64,000 nt of DNA, taken from contig CAVZIK010000006.1 of assembly GCA_963775295.1 (NCBI GenBank), positions 3,410,001 through 3,474,000 of the forward strand, read 5' to 3'. The DNA comes from JAMDEO01 sp963775295. GTDB lineage: Bacteria; Actinomycetota; Thermoleophilia; RBG-16-64-13. The notes under the pieces are model-generated. The model was given only the letters and a program-made list of their open reading frames with translations. It was not told the DNA's origin and did no database searches. Every line of letters starts with the position of its first letter. Within the stretch, counting starts at the first letter, position 1. The position numbers and the translations under genes were made by a program. Shown one piece after another: positions 16,942-25,589 of this stretch.

Positions 16942-18335
16942 GCGAGCCACGCGAGCAAGACCTGGCACTCGCGCTTGCGGCCGCAATTCGGACCGCGGCC
17001 TACCACGAGCCCGAAAACAGCGTCATGCGCGAGAGCGGCGCGAAACTTCTCCAGCTTCTCTCAGCGCGACTGTGCGTCGAGAGTCCCGTCACGATCGCGG
17101 TGCATAGCCACTGCGTCTTCGTTCAGAATGCGCGCCTGCGTTCCTCGCTTGCTTCCTTCTCGCGATTTGCCTATCTCATCGACCTCTTCGACTCCTGGGG
17201 AATCCACTCGCTGAGCTTCACTCAGGGGCTGACAGAAGAAGAGGTACTACGTCTGGCCATGATCCTCGCCCGGGAAAAGCAGAGAGACGCGGAGACGCTC
17301 GAAGCCAGGTTGCGCGCGCCCCAGATGGTGCACGTGCAAGTCGATCTGCTTGTGACCTCGGCAGCCTCTGAGACAACGTCCGCGCCTCTCGAGGCGTACG
17401 CGGGGTGCCTACAGATGGCAAAGGATATGCACTCACAGCCGGAAGCAAGCCAAGAGATAAGCCTACGCCACCTCCGCCACGTGACCCAAGCGGTGGTGGA
17501 CCAGGTACTGAGTGATCCACACTCGCTTATCGCGCTCAGCACCATCAAGGATTTCGACCAGTACCTCATTTCGCACTCGACCAATGTGGCGATCCTCTCG
17601 GTGGTTCTTGGTCAACGCTTGGGCCTCAGCAAGACTCAGCTAGGAGAGCTGTGCTTGGCCGCATTCCTCCACGACTTCGGCAAACTCGAGATCAATGCCG
17701 ACATCCTCACAAAACCGAGCGGACTCGGCGAGGAAGAATGGCGCGAGATGAAACGGCACCCCGCCTTGGGCACAAAGGTGCTGATGAGCGAGCTTCGACC
17801 GGGCGTTCCCAGTATGAGGGCAGCCGTTGTGGCCTTCGAACACCACCTGCGCTACGACATGGCCGGGTATCCCAAAACCTGGGTCAAGAAGGAACTCACC
17901 CTCTTCGGCGGCATTGTGTCCATCGCAGACGTCTTTGACGCCATGACCACTGCTAGGGTATATCGAACCCGCAACTTCACGCCCTATGAAGCACTCGATC
18001 ATCTCATCAAGAACTCCGGCACTTGTTTTGATCCGGTGTTGGTGAAGCTGTTTGCGGAGATGATGGGCATCTATCCCTCAGGAACGGTTGTGGAACTGAC
18101 CACCGGACAGTTTGCCGTGGTCGTTCGCCCGCCGGCGCCCGGAAGCCCACTCGACCGACCTCAGGTGCGCATCCTCCAAGGCGATGAGGCCGGTACGGTC
18201 ATCGGTCTCGACGAGAAAATCGACGGCGACTACCTTTATGGAATCAAGAACGTGGTGAATCCGTCCAACAGGGGACTGGCCCCTGCCGTCGCAGCGTCTT
18301 TGTTTGCGGAGTCCCCCGCACAGTCCCCTGGCTGA
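16938..18335 (+). CDS. HD-GYP domain protein (probable cyclic-di-GMP phosphodiesterase)
   Basis: 465 aa. The N-terminal 130 residues repeat the module of the preceding protein (FVQNARLR...WGIHSLSFTQGLTEEEVL). The HD-GYP domain spans about 200-370 with HSTNVAIL, the metal-binding pair HDFGK, RHPALG, and HHLRYDMAGYP, so the GYP signature and metal ligands are intact. A roughly 80-residue beta-rich tail ends the protein. HD-GYP proteins hydrolyse cyclic dinucleotides; the fused module may be the sensor or partner-docking part. Confidence 0.88.
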   Translation: MSEPREQDLALALAAAIRTAAYHEPENSVMRESGAKLLQLLSARLCVESPVTIAVHSHCVFVQNARLRSSLASFSRFAYLIDLFDSWGIHSLSFTQGLTEEEVLRLAMILAREKQRDAETLEARLRAPQMVHVQVDLLVTSAASETTSAPLEAYAGCLQMAKDMHSQPEASQEISLRHLRHVTQAVVDQVLSDPHSLIALSTIKDFDQYLISHSTNVAILSVVLGQRLGLSKTQLGELCLAAFLHDFGKLEINADILTKPSGLGEEEWREMKRHPALGTKVLMSELRPGVPSMRAAVVAFEHHLRYDMAGYPKTWVKKELTLFGGIVSIADVFDAMTTARVYRTRNFTPYEALDHLIKNSGTCFDPVLVKLFAEMMGIYPSGTVVELTTGQFAVVVRPPAPGSPLDRPQVRILQGDEAGTVIGLDEKIDGDYLYGIKNVVNPSNRGLAPAVAASLFAESPAQSPG

Positions 18336-18512
18336 TGGAGGTCAGTTCGGGAAGCAGCGCCTGCGCTACGCGTAGTTTCGTGGAAATCTCTCGCCCCACG
18401 AAGAAGGGGGCGCTGGTCTGGCACTCCGCACCATCACCATCGCACGATCGTGTGTCCCGGCCGTAGAGGTGCAGTACAAGTCTGCCTCGGCTTCGACTCG
18501 CGTGCCCCGGCC

Positions 18513-18785
18513 CTAAACGGATCCCGTTTTGTGTAGAGATGCCTCGAGGGCGTGCGCAATGCCTGAAAGATGGGGACCTAGGTCGGCGAACTCGGAGAAG
18601 AGGCCGACGCCTTCGGTATAGACACCTAGATGCATTCTTTCTCCCGCCACTTCGACCCAGCCCGCTGACGCGATAGGAAAGACCCGACTACCCTCGTGCT
18701 CAAGATGCGCGCGCTTGACGCGGCCACTTGAGTCAAAGCTCAGGCCAACCAGACCGCCCCCAAGCCTATTTCGTGCGCGGCAAGC
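18513..18785 (-). pseudogene. Orphan C-terminal coding remnant
   Basis: About 85 codons of good coding character (GRVKRAHLEHEGSRVFPIAS, then AGWVEVAGERMHLGVYTEG) end at a TAG at 18515-18513, but there is no start and the frame overlaps the end of the nitroreductase fragment in another frame. No family is recognised. It looks like the 3' end of an unrelated gene joined to the nitroreductase remnant by deletion. Confidence 0.35.
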
Positions 18786-19050
18786 AACACATTCTCAGTA
18801 GCCGCGGAACAATCCTGCACCCAGTATCCTGGGAATCTTAGGCCGATTAGGTCCCCGCAAACGGCGATCACCACGGAAGCGTGCGGCATCATGGCCGCGT
18901 ACGGGTGAACAGCGGGGATGCCGTCAAGAACTTCCTGCTTCCGGACGACTACAAAGCACCAGGGCTGCTGCTTAGCGGCTGTTGGCGCGCTCATCGCAGC
19001 CCCTCAGGAGCTCGGTGACTTGATCGTCGGAAACCCTCTTGTCGGTGTGC
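18740..19050 (-). pseudogene. Nitroreductase-family remnant
   Basis: Carries the FMN-binding nitroreductase core: MSAPTAAKQQPWCFVVV, HPYAAMMPHASVVIAVCGDL and WVQDCSAATENVLLAAHEIG. The piece before the first methionine (RVSDDQVTELL) is in another frame, so a 1-bp insertion lies near 19006; the true N-terminus and everything after GLGAVW are missing. It sits directly behind the SLH protein gene on the same strand. Confidence 0.7.
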
Positions 19051-19097
19051 TTGCCGGTGAGCGGCAGCCACCCTGCAAGCTCGAAACCGCTGGCTAC

Positions 19098-20117
19098 CTA
19101 TCGGATGCCCGTGTCGTAGTGAATGAGCACGCGGGTAAAACTACCGGCCTCCACGCTGACCGTCTGTTCCGCAGCCCGGGGGTAGACGGGGCCCCCCGGT
19201 GAGGGCTGAAGCCGGTAGGTGCCAGGCGACAGCGCTAGGCGAAAGATCCCGTCCGGGCGCGAGCGAAATTGCGTCACTTCGTGACCGTCTGCGTCAAGGA
19301 CCCGAACACCGGCCTCATAGGGGCGCTCGTTCACTTGTCCCGGGCGCTCCACCGGCGAGATAGGCCCTAAGAGCACCTGGCCGAAGATCCCGCTGTCGCT
19401 CTGAGTAGCCCGGGTGGCAAAGTACACCTGGTCTAGAAGGACGGCTGCCTCTTGACGGCTCATGCTCCCCCCCGGCGAGAGCTCGGCAAGCGGCAACCCT
19501 GGGAGCAGGAGATTGTACTCCGCTCGGCGTACGTTCGCCGCGTGCGTGAGGCTCGCTTGCTCTGCCCATATCCCGCGGAAGTCAGCCGGGGGATCGAGCA
19601 GCCGGCCCGGTCGGACGGCGTCGATGCCACGCGTAGCCATGCTTGCAGCTTGCTCCCGGGTGACCGGGGACCACGGAGCGAAGTGCGTCGGGTCCTTGCC
19701 ACGAACGATGCCGAGGTTCGCGGCCAGGGCGAGGTAGGCATGGGGATATGGATTCCCTGGATTTACCGGACCCAAGTCGACGAACGGCGGCGATAGCAGG
19801 GGGTCCACGTCAAGGCCCAAGGCAAGAACGACCATCTTAGCCATTTGAGCGCGCAGCAGTGGCTCGGTCGGTCTGAAAAGATGGGTGCCATCCATCTGCT
19901 CATACCCAACCACGATCCCCGCCTCTCGCAGATCGTCGATCGCGGTGAAGAACGGCGAGGACTTGGGGACGTCGGCAAACGGCGAAAGTATCGTCGAAGC
20001 CGGGCTGCTCACCAGCGGCACGACATTAGCTCCCATTGCTGGCGCGGCCTCGAAAGAGAGAACCCACACCCCGGCCAAGAGGAGGACGAGCAAGAAGGCA
20101 AAGAATCGACCTCGCAT
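19098..20117 (-). CDS. Secreted SLH-domain protein with C-terminal beta-sandwich
   Basis: 339 aa from the ATG at 20117, which follows GGAGG by 7 nt; the frame is open further upstream but the residues there are not a signal. Signal peptide at 1-30, SLH repeats at about 50-105 and 115-175 and a degenerate third near 180-240, then a carboxypeptidase-regulatory-like domain (VLDADGHEVTQF...GTYRLQPSPGG) at about 265-339. Probably a surface anchor or S-layer-associated protein. It shares SLH style with the L,D-transpeptidase and copper oxidase of this window. Confidence 0.85.
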   Translation of the reverse strand: MRGRFFAFLLVLLLAGVWVLSFEAAPAMGANVVPLVSSPASTILSPFADVPKSSPFFTAIDDLREAGIVVGYEQMDGTHLFRPTEPLLRAQMAKMVVLALGLDVDPLLSPPFVDLGPVNPGNPYPHAYLALAANLGIVRGKDPTHFAPWSPVTREQAASMATRGIDAVRPGRLLDPPADFRGIWAEQASLTHAANVRRAEYNLLLPGLPLAELSPGGSMSRQEAAVLLDQVYFATRATQSDSGIFGQVLLGPISPVERPGQVNERPYEAGVRVLDADGHEVTQFRSRPDGIFRLALSPGTYRLQPSPGGPVYPRAAEQTVSVEAGSFTRVLIHYDTGIR

Positions 20118-20736
20118 CCGATACCTCCGAGGCTCGGCGACTGTTTCAGCAGATGTTAGCAGAGCGTTTGCTGAGCCGCGCTCACACCTGGGAACGTCCG
20201 GTGTCAGCACACTTCGACTTGCGCTTGCGCCCACAATAGGGGCCATGGTGGTCCTGTGTCTACTGCCCGGCGCAGGGTGAATGAACTGGCGGCGTGCCTT
20301 TCGGCCGGCGGAACTCCAGAGGGAGGGAAGGCCATCAAGGAGGAGGCTGAGATGGAAGTCGTCGGGTAGCCCAAATAGGGTCTCTTGGTCAAAGACATGG
20401 TCCTCACATCTTCGTGTGTGGCGATGTCTAGGACAACCGGCAGCAGTTTCGGCTACGCGTACTGGCAGGTGCCCTCCCGTCCGTCGCCGGCCACCCCTGG
20501 TGACGAGTTTGTCACCAGGATGCCACCAGAACCGCCGAACGACGCGGAGGACCCGGCCACCTGGACCGGGCTTGACTCAGGAAAGCCCTGCAACTGAGTG
20601 AAGGGGGAGATTCGGGCCACCGGTACCGTTTGCACGGCGCCTCGCGTGCATCGAGTTGACGGCGGATGGGTACTCTCGGAACGCCGTCGGACAATAGCCT
20701 CAAGCGTAGACCATCGCAGCATTAGGGAGACGTGCC
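20118..20736. other. Intergenic region with no recognised gene
   Basis: Lies between the divergent SLH and VOC genes. Several open frames exist on both strands, which is normal at this base composition. None shows a domain, and the plus-strand frame at 20385-20597 lacks a ribosome-binding site. Confidence 0.4.
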
Positions 20737-21213
20737 GTGACAGCCATGCAGAAACGGATCGTTCCGCACCTCTGGTACGATAAGGAAGCACGAGAAGCAG
20801 CCGAATTCTACTGCTCGGTGTTTCCAGATTCGAGCATCACCAACGTCACAACACTCCACGACACGCCGTCGGGAGATACTGAGATTGTCTCCTTCCTCCT
20901 CGATGACCAGCCCTTCATGGCCATCAGCGCCGGACCCGTGTTCAGGTTCAAAGAGTCCATATCGTTCATTGTTTATTGCCAGGACCAAGAGGAGATCGAT
21001 TACTACTGGGACAGGCTCTCCGCGGTTCCCGAGGCCGAGCAGTGCGGCTGGCTCAAGGACAAGTATGGGCTCTCGTGGCAGGTCGTTCCCACTGCTATGG
21101 ATGCCATGATGCAGGACACGGACCCTGTGAGATTGGCCCGCGTGACCGAGGCGTTCCTTCAGATGAAGAAGTTCGATCTGGTCGCGCTTCAGAGGGCTTA
21201 CGACGGAGAGTAG
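20737..21213 (+). CDS. PhnB-like VOC-family protein
   Basis: 158 aa. The pattern IVPHLWYDKEAREAAEFYCS VFPDSSI followed by PFMAISAGPVFRFKESISF and a CGWLKDKYGLSWQVVP strand identifies the PhnB/3-demethylubiquinone methyltransferase-like branch of the VOC fold (known family architecture). The start is a GTG. These proteins often are of unknown function and the methyltransferase name is historical. Monocistronic. Confidence 0.88.
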   Translation: MTAMQKRIVPHLWYDKEAREAAEFYCSVFPDSSITNVTTLHDTPSGDTEIVSFLLDDQPFMAISAGPVFRFKESISFIVYCQDQEEIDYYWDRLSAVPEAEQCGWLKDKYGLSWQVVPTAMDAMMQDTDPVRLARVTEAFLQMKKFDLVALQRAYDGE

Positions 21214-21482
21214 CCGCCGGCCGGAGCACATTGCCCGCACACTCTTCGAAGGCGTGGTAGCAGCAAAACAAGCCTCCCGGGAATGGCTCTGCTGTCTTGA
21301 GAAAGCAGAGCCAGTCTGCGCGCTTGTCGCTCTCGGACGCGGTTCACCGTTCACCATGAACGGATTGCGACGCTCTTGAAAAGCTAGCTCCAAGACGTTC
21401 CATTAAACGGCCGGGCCACCTTCGATACAATAGGCCCATGCCTGTTCCCCAGAGGAAGCTGCAGTCCCCACGAGGAGGAACC

Positions 21483-21814
21483 GTGCCCGAGCCCACGGCC
21501 GACCCGGTCGTCGAGCAGTACCGGGAACTGATCTACAAGAACGAGTCAAGATCCTGGAGGCTCTGAACAATCGGGTCAAGCTGGCAAAACACTTCACCGA
21601 TTACAGGGAGTCTCGGGGGATCAGTTCCTACGATGCCGCGAGCGAGGAGTGGATGGTCGCACTGTTGTCCTGTGCCAATCGAGGTCTAGTTTCCGATGAC
21701 GGCCTACGTGACATCCACGCTAGAATCGGCTTGGTAGCCGAGCGAGAAGTCCTCGAGCTGAAAGGCAAGAAGGCAAAGTGGCACTCCTCGGATGAGAGCC
21801 GCCGCGCAGACTAA
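21483..21814 (+). pseudogene. Chorismate mutase (AroQ type) with a 1-bp frameshift
   Basis: AGGAGG stands 4 nt before a GTG at 21483. The first frame gives VVEQYRELIYKNE and then stops; shifting frame at about 21545 continues as VKILEALNNRVKLAKHF, EEWMVALLSCANRGLVSDDG and LVAEREV, ending at 21814. The joined sequence matches the three-helix AroQ chorismate mutase layout (conserved R, K and E positions). A missing G in GAGGTCAAG explains the break. Either a recent pseudogene or a sequencing error; about 110 aa if intact. Confidence 0.65.
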
Positions 21815-21971
21815 CGACTTTACGATCGGCCGGACGCCCGCCCGGGAACAAGCGCCGGCGAAGCCGGGTTCTACGAACGCGCCGCCGCAACGCTTTCGCC
21901 AAATCTCGGCGCGCTTGCCTTGCTGCGTAGGTTGCTTTTCCGGGAACGTCGGCCGAGAAGGGAGGGACGCG

Positions 21972-22274
21972 ATGTCTCAGTATCTGAGGGTATCTGTCGC
22001 CCGCTGGAGCATCGATTTGTACTCGCCGGTGGCGGAGGAGGTTTTTCATCAGATCGAGACCGAGGGCGTCGCGGTGTTCCGCGCGCAGCCCGGCTTTGTC
22101 AGCTACCGTCTCATGCGAGTAGATAACACGACGACGTTTGCTGTGGCAGAGTGGGAGACTGAGGAACTCGGCCTAGCCGGTGCCGAACGCTATCGCGCAT
22201 GGATGCGCAGCGCCGGGATAATGGACCGACTCAGACTGGAAACGCACGCTGGCGACATTGTTGCCCGATCCTAG
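21972..22274 (+). CDS. Small ABM-like (dimeric alpha-beta barrel) protein
   Basis: 100 aa from the ATG at 21972, preceded by GGGAGGG; the frame is open upstream but the start here fits the domain. The pattern YLRVSVARWSID, then QPGFVSYRLMRVDNTTTFAV and AEWETEELG, is that of antibiotic-biosynthesis-monooxygenase-like proteins: a first strand, helix, and PGF-x-SY-x-L strand. Catalytic function cannot be assigned; many members are structural or heme-handling. Confidence 0.65.
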   Translation: MSQYLRVSVARWSIDLYSPVAEEVFHQIETEGVAVFRAQPGFVSYRLMRVDNTTTFAVAEWETEELGLAGAERYRAWMRSAGIMDRLRLETHAGDIVARS

Positions 22275-22620
22275 CCCACAGCGCGATACTCTCGCGCGGC
22301 TGCTGATTCGATCACAAGCGCTTCTTCAAAGCCCTCCAAGCGAAGCCAACCGCACCCGGTGTCGTCCCACAACTAGTGCTTTTCGTCATGCGCCCTCCGT
22401 CGATGGCAAGAGGCTGGCTATCACCAGACAACCTGACTTTGGGCTGGCGAGCCATGCACCATCGTACCTCGTAAGGTGGACAGACAGAACCCAATGCCTG
22501 ACCAAGAAGAACTGCGGGAGCACGCTACACACACCTGGTCATGGCGCTGACTCGATCAGAATCCTCGGCCACCTCACCCGCGTCAGGTCGCTACGTTGAT
22601 GCGGGCCTTGGGTTGCCCTG
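22275..22620. other. Intergenic region with no recognised gene
   Basis: 346 bp between convergent genes. No credible open frame and no strong hairpin with a T-run was found. Confidence 0.4.
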
Positions 22621-23046
22621 CTACCGAAGGAAGACCGACAGCGACACCCGGGTGCCACCCTCCTGCATGCGGGCAAAGCTCACCTCGTCGGCCGAGGCGA
22701 CCATCAGGGGCAGGCCCGTTCCCCTGTGCCGTCGGTCTTGGCCCCTCTTGGCCTGAAACTCGCCGGCATGCCACACGTCCACGGTGAAGCGGTCGAGCCG
22801 GTTCCAAGCCCAGAGGGTGATATCACCCTTCTCATTAGGGTGATCGATAGCGTTTGCGCAGGCCTCATTGACCGCGAGCTGCATGCGGCTGATCCGCTCC
22901 GCGTCTGCCCCGGCCTCCACAGCCCACCTCATCACGAACGCGCGAATGGGGGCAAGAGAGCTGGGGTCTGCCGGGAACGTTGCCTTGGCCAGAAGCTGAG
23001 CGCCGGCGTGACCGAGGCCGTGCTCGCTTACCATGGCGACCGGCAT
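22621..23046 (-). CDS. Anti-sigma factor / RsbW-like serine kinase
   Basis: 141-aa single GHKL ATPase domain. The N-box NEACANAIDH (about residue 65) and the G-box RGTGLPLMV (about 110) are intact, the hallmarks of RsbW/SpoIIAB-type proteins that bind a sigma factor and phosphorylate an STAS antagonist. It is divergent from an STAS protein gene 190 bp away, the natural partner. The start could be the ATG at 23046 or the one four codons later. Confidence 0.85.
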   Translation of the reverse strand: MPVAMVSEHGLGHAGAQLLAKATFPADPSSLAPIRAFVMRWAVEAGADAERISRMQLAVNEACANAIDHPNEKGDITLWAWNRLDRFTVDVWHAGEFQAKRGQDRRHRGTGLPLMVASADEVSFARMQEGGTRVSLSVFLR

Positions 23047-23239
23047 ATGTGGCTCGGCATCAGACCGTCCTTTCTTTGACCGAAGAGTCCCTTCCTTCTG
23101 TCTTTGCGGGGTATCCCCACATATCCCGATTCTTGCACCCTACGCGGAGACCCGGTATGGTTTAGGCGATGGGTCTTCCCTTCCCCAAAGAGGGTGACGC
23201 GCTCCACGCACGCGCGGGGCACATTCTTTAGGAGTTGCA

Positions 23240-23581
23240 GTGACCATTACCTATGAAGTGCGCAATGGGACCTGCCTTCTCGCCCTTCGGGGAGACTTCG
23301 ATCGGGCAAACCTGGGTGAGCTCGCGGCCGCTCTCGAGGATTGCCTCGGAAGCGCGTCCTTGATCGCCTTGGACTTCCGGGCGGTGACGTTCGTCGATGG
23401 CGGCGTGCTTTCTCTCTTTCATGACGTGCTTGGAGACCTGAAGGCCGAGGGCTGGCTCGCAGTTGTCGGCCCCTCGCCTTTGGTGCGACGCCTTCTTGAG
23501 GTTGTTGGCCTCTCGGGGCAAAGCAACTTCCGCATCTTCTCCACCATGAAGGAGGCTCTTCGGGTCATCGACCGGGGCTGA
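23240..23581 (+). CDS. STAS-domain protein (anti-sigma factor antagonist-like)
   Basis: 113 aa, GTG start with AGGAG 7 nt upstream. STAS fold: ITYEVRNGTCLLALRGDFD, LIALDFRAVTFVDGGVLSLF and the terminal LRVIDRG helix. In classical RsbV/SpoIIAA proteins the strand ends in D-S/T-S-G-L, where the first Ser/Thr is phosphorylated; here it reads DGGVLS, so the canonical phosphosite is missing. It may be a constitutive or structurally switched partner of the RsbW-like protein encoded divergently. Confidence 0.82.
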   Translation: MTITYEVRNGTCLLALRGDFDRANLGELAAALEDCLGSASLIALDFRAVTFVDGGVLSLFHDVLGDLKAEGWLAVVGPSPLVRRLLEVVGLSGQSNFRIFSTMKEALRVIDRG

Positions 23582-24037
23582 ACTTAGCCGAGCCCCGGGA
23601 CGCTAGCGCATATGTGGTGACAGCTCTACCCCACCCCCTCCCCCGGACCCAACACACGGGTATACGGTGGGAAGGCTTCTTTCCCTGTGTCGCGTCAGCC
23701 CTTCAAAGACAATTGCCGGCCTCACCCCCCATCAGCGACGAGAGCTTGCCCAGGCCCTGAGTGAGTAGTGTTCGGGAGTAGTTCAGGCAGACAGTGGGAA
23801 CATGCAGCCCAGGCATTGCTCTAAACCCCCTCCTTGAGCTCTTGCCCCATGTCGGGATGGTGGTTCTCTTGCTCCCAGCCAGGGCCGGGGAGCCACCATC
23901 TCCCCTTAACAGCCCGCATGGTGCCCGAACCCCGGTTACAGCGAGCGACACAGCTCTCTCTTTGCCTTCCGGCGACCTGCGTCTCCTGCTAGCATGCGAA
24001 CCTGCGCTAATTACTGAGGGAGGCCGGCATTTTCACG
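23582..24037. other. Intergenic region with no recognised gene
   Basis: 456 bp. Open frames on both strands lack domains and ribosome-binding sites. CCCCACCCCCTCCCCC-like tracts near 23630 are the only notable composition. Confidence 0.4.
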
Positions 24038-24379
24038 GTGGAGGAGAACGGACAGGAGTCCTGCGAGCTCTCGACCAACAGCAGTTTTGTTTTGGTGCGG
24101 GTTCCCATTCGCATCGAGGGCGAGGGCCTTGCGAGCGAGGCCACCTTTGGTTACAGGATGGGCGCCTTTCTTGGCCGGGAAACCACGGTCCCCTTGCAGA
24201 CGGGGTTAGAGACCGTGCTTCGCTTTCGCATTCCCCTGGAACTGTTTCGTTCTCGGGAGCACCTCGTCATCACGATCCTTGAAAGGTCACCGGCGGGAGA
24301 AGAGCGGACACTTTGGCTCAAGCGCTGGGAAGTCACCTGGGAGGGCAAAGCTCCAACCCTGGAGCGGGTGGCCGAATAG
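24038..24379 (+). CDS. Hypothetical protein
   Basis: 113 aa from a GTG with GGGAGG about 15 nt upstream. The sequence is beta-rich and polar (SFVLVRVPIRIEGEG, VLRFRIPLELF, LVITILERSPAGEER, LWLKRWEVTWEG) with no membrane segment or signal. No family is recognised. It ends just before a tyrosine-recombinase remnant, so it may be cargo of an old integrated element. Confidence 0.5.
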   Translation: MEENGQESCELSTNSSFVLVRVPIRIEGEGLASEATFGYRMGAFLGRETTVPLQTGLETVLRFRIPLELFRSREHLVITILERSPAGEERTLWLKRWEVTWEGKAPTLERVAE

Positions 24380-24384
24380 GCCGG

Positions 24385-24531
24385 TCCGTCGGGATGCTGG
24401 GGAGAGCATCGAAGACGTGTCCCGGTTTCTCGATCACAGCTCACTCGCGGGTGACCAGCACCTATCTTCGCCGCCTCGAAGGTCAAGAGGACCTGGGCTG
24501 GGGCAAGGTGGCGGAGGCAATCGGGGTCTAA
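24385..24531 (+). pseudogene. C-terminal remnant of a tyrosine recombinase
   Basis: RRDAGESIEDVSRFLDHSSL in one frame continues in the next as VTSTYLRRLEGQEDLGWGK, ending at a TAA at 24531. Together they give the last catalytic elements of a phage-type integrase: the (L)xH of the second box and the Tyr nucleophile. The rest of the protein is gone and the frame is shifted near 24450. It lies 0.85 kb from a tRNA-like 3' fragment at 25384, consistent with an eroded element. Confidence 0.6.
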
Positions 24532-24601
24532 GAGAAAAGGTCAGAGTGCGAGCCCGTGCTACCCTTGCGCGAACCACGAGTCACCGGCGCGAAGGGAAGG
24601 T

Positions 24602-25219
24602 ATGCCAGGAAGAGATCGGCTGCGGCGCGTAGCCTTCTGGACCCTGGTCGCGGTATCCGGGCTCATGGCGAGCGTAGGGGTCTTCGTGGTCGTGGTCAAT
24701 CTCCTCATCATCCGCAAGGCGAGCCCCTTCATCGTCAGCGGGACCGAAGCGGCTCCTTCGGCCCTGGCCGCCATCGTGCTTGGAACAAGCGTCCACTCTG
24801 ATGGTACCCCTTCGGCCATGCTCGCTGATCGTCTCGATACTGCTCTGCAACTCTACCGAGAAAGCAAGGTGGCGACTTTGCTGCTTTCTGCGGTTGAGCG
24901 CCCAGGCGATGAGGAGGTCACGGTCATGCGGCGCTATCTGGTCACGCGAGGGGTGCCGGCCAACGATCTTTTTGCCGACCCGCAGGGTTTTGACACCCAC
25001 GCCACCATGCTCCGGGCTAGAAGGGTTTTCCACGTGGAGGGTGCGCTCATCCCTACCCAGCGCTTTCACCTTGCCCGATCTGTCTATCTGGCTCGCTCGG
25101 TGGGCATCAGCGCCGTCGGGGTTCCCGCCGACATCCAGCCCTACTCCACCACCGGCTTTGTCGTGCGGGAATGGGCGGCCCGGGTGAAGGCGTTTCTACA
25201 GATGGGCGTCATCAAGTAG
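24602..25219 (+). CDS. SanA/YdcF-like DUF218 membrane protein
   Basis: 205 aa. One N-terminal membrane segment (about residues 10-36) precedes a DUF218 domain: AAIVLGTSVHSDGTPSAMLA, LLLSAVERPGDEEVTVMRRYL, DTHATMLRARRVF, and IPTQRFHLARSVYLA. DUF218/SanA/ElyC proteins act at the envelope, in E. coli in vancomycin exclusion and lipid-carrier metabolism; function here is by analogy. GGAAGG lies unusually close to the ATG. Ends 130 bp before the terminator/tRNA-fragment pair. Confidence 0.8.
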   Translation: MPGRDRLRRVAFWTLVAVSGLMASVGVFVVVVNLLIIRKASPFIVSGTEAAPSALAAIVLGTSVHSDGTPSAMLADRLDTALQLYRESKVATLLLSAVERPGDEEVTVMRRYLVTRGVPANDLFADPQGFDTHATMLRARRVFHVEGALIPTQRFHLARSVYLARSVGISAVGVPADIQPYSTTGFVVREWAARVKAFLQMGVIK

Positions 25220-25350
25220 CCCGCAGAAGCGCGCACGAGGGCTTTCGAAGGGCCACGCAGCGGCTTGCCGCAGTGCTTGGTGTTCATTCGGTGAGCATGG
25301 GGCCCAGCACCGCCCTCTCCGGCCCCAGCGAGCCACTCCTCAGAGGAGCA

Positions 25351-25376
25351 GAAAGCCCCGCACGTTCGGGGCTTTC
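25351..25376 (-). terminator. Terminator hairpin beside the tRNA-like fragment
   Basis: Perfect inverted repeat GAAAGCCCCG / CGGGGCTTTC with a 6-nt loop. Read on the minus strand it lies just downstream of the tRNA-like 3' half. Nearly the same hairpin accompanies the copy at 33.5 kb. Confidence 0.7.
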
Positions 25377-25383
25377 ATGCGAA

Positions 25384-25426
25384 TGAGCCGCGCCGGACTC
25401 GAGCCGTCGACCCTCGGGTTGCAGGT
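25384..25426 (-). repeat. tRNA 3'-half fragment (diverged), probable attachment-site relic
   Basis: Minus-strand sequence runs from an anticodon loop through a T-arm (TCGAGTC loop) to an acceptor 3' strand, 43 bp, and aligns base for base with the two tRNA-Lys-like copies at 33.6 and 36.0 kb with about ten differences. One T-stem pair is mismatched and no 5' half is present, so it is not a functional tRNA. Half-tRNAs of this kind are left by tyrosine-recombinase elements. Confidence 0.65.
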
Positions 25427-25589
25427 GCGACGACTGCCACGAACCTCCAATGGGTAGTCCGATTGAGGCGACACAGAGTGCGCTTTCTTGCGGCGATCAT
25501 GGCTGCAAGTCAACGCGGAGTTCACCTGTCCGTGTAGAAGCTAGCTCAGAGGTTGGTTGACTGGCAGGCCGCCGTTATTCTTCTAGGCG

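Noticed and set aside
20281..20601. Plus-strand 106-codon frame between the SLH and VOC genes
   Set aside because: Arg/Pro-rich, no ribosome-binding site, no domain; looks like chance.
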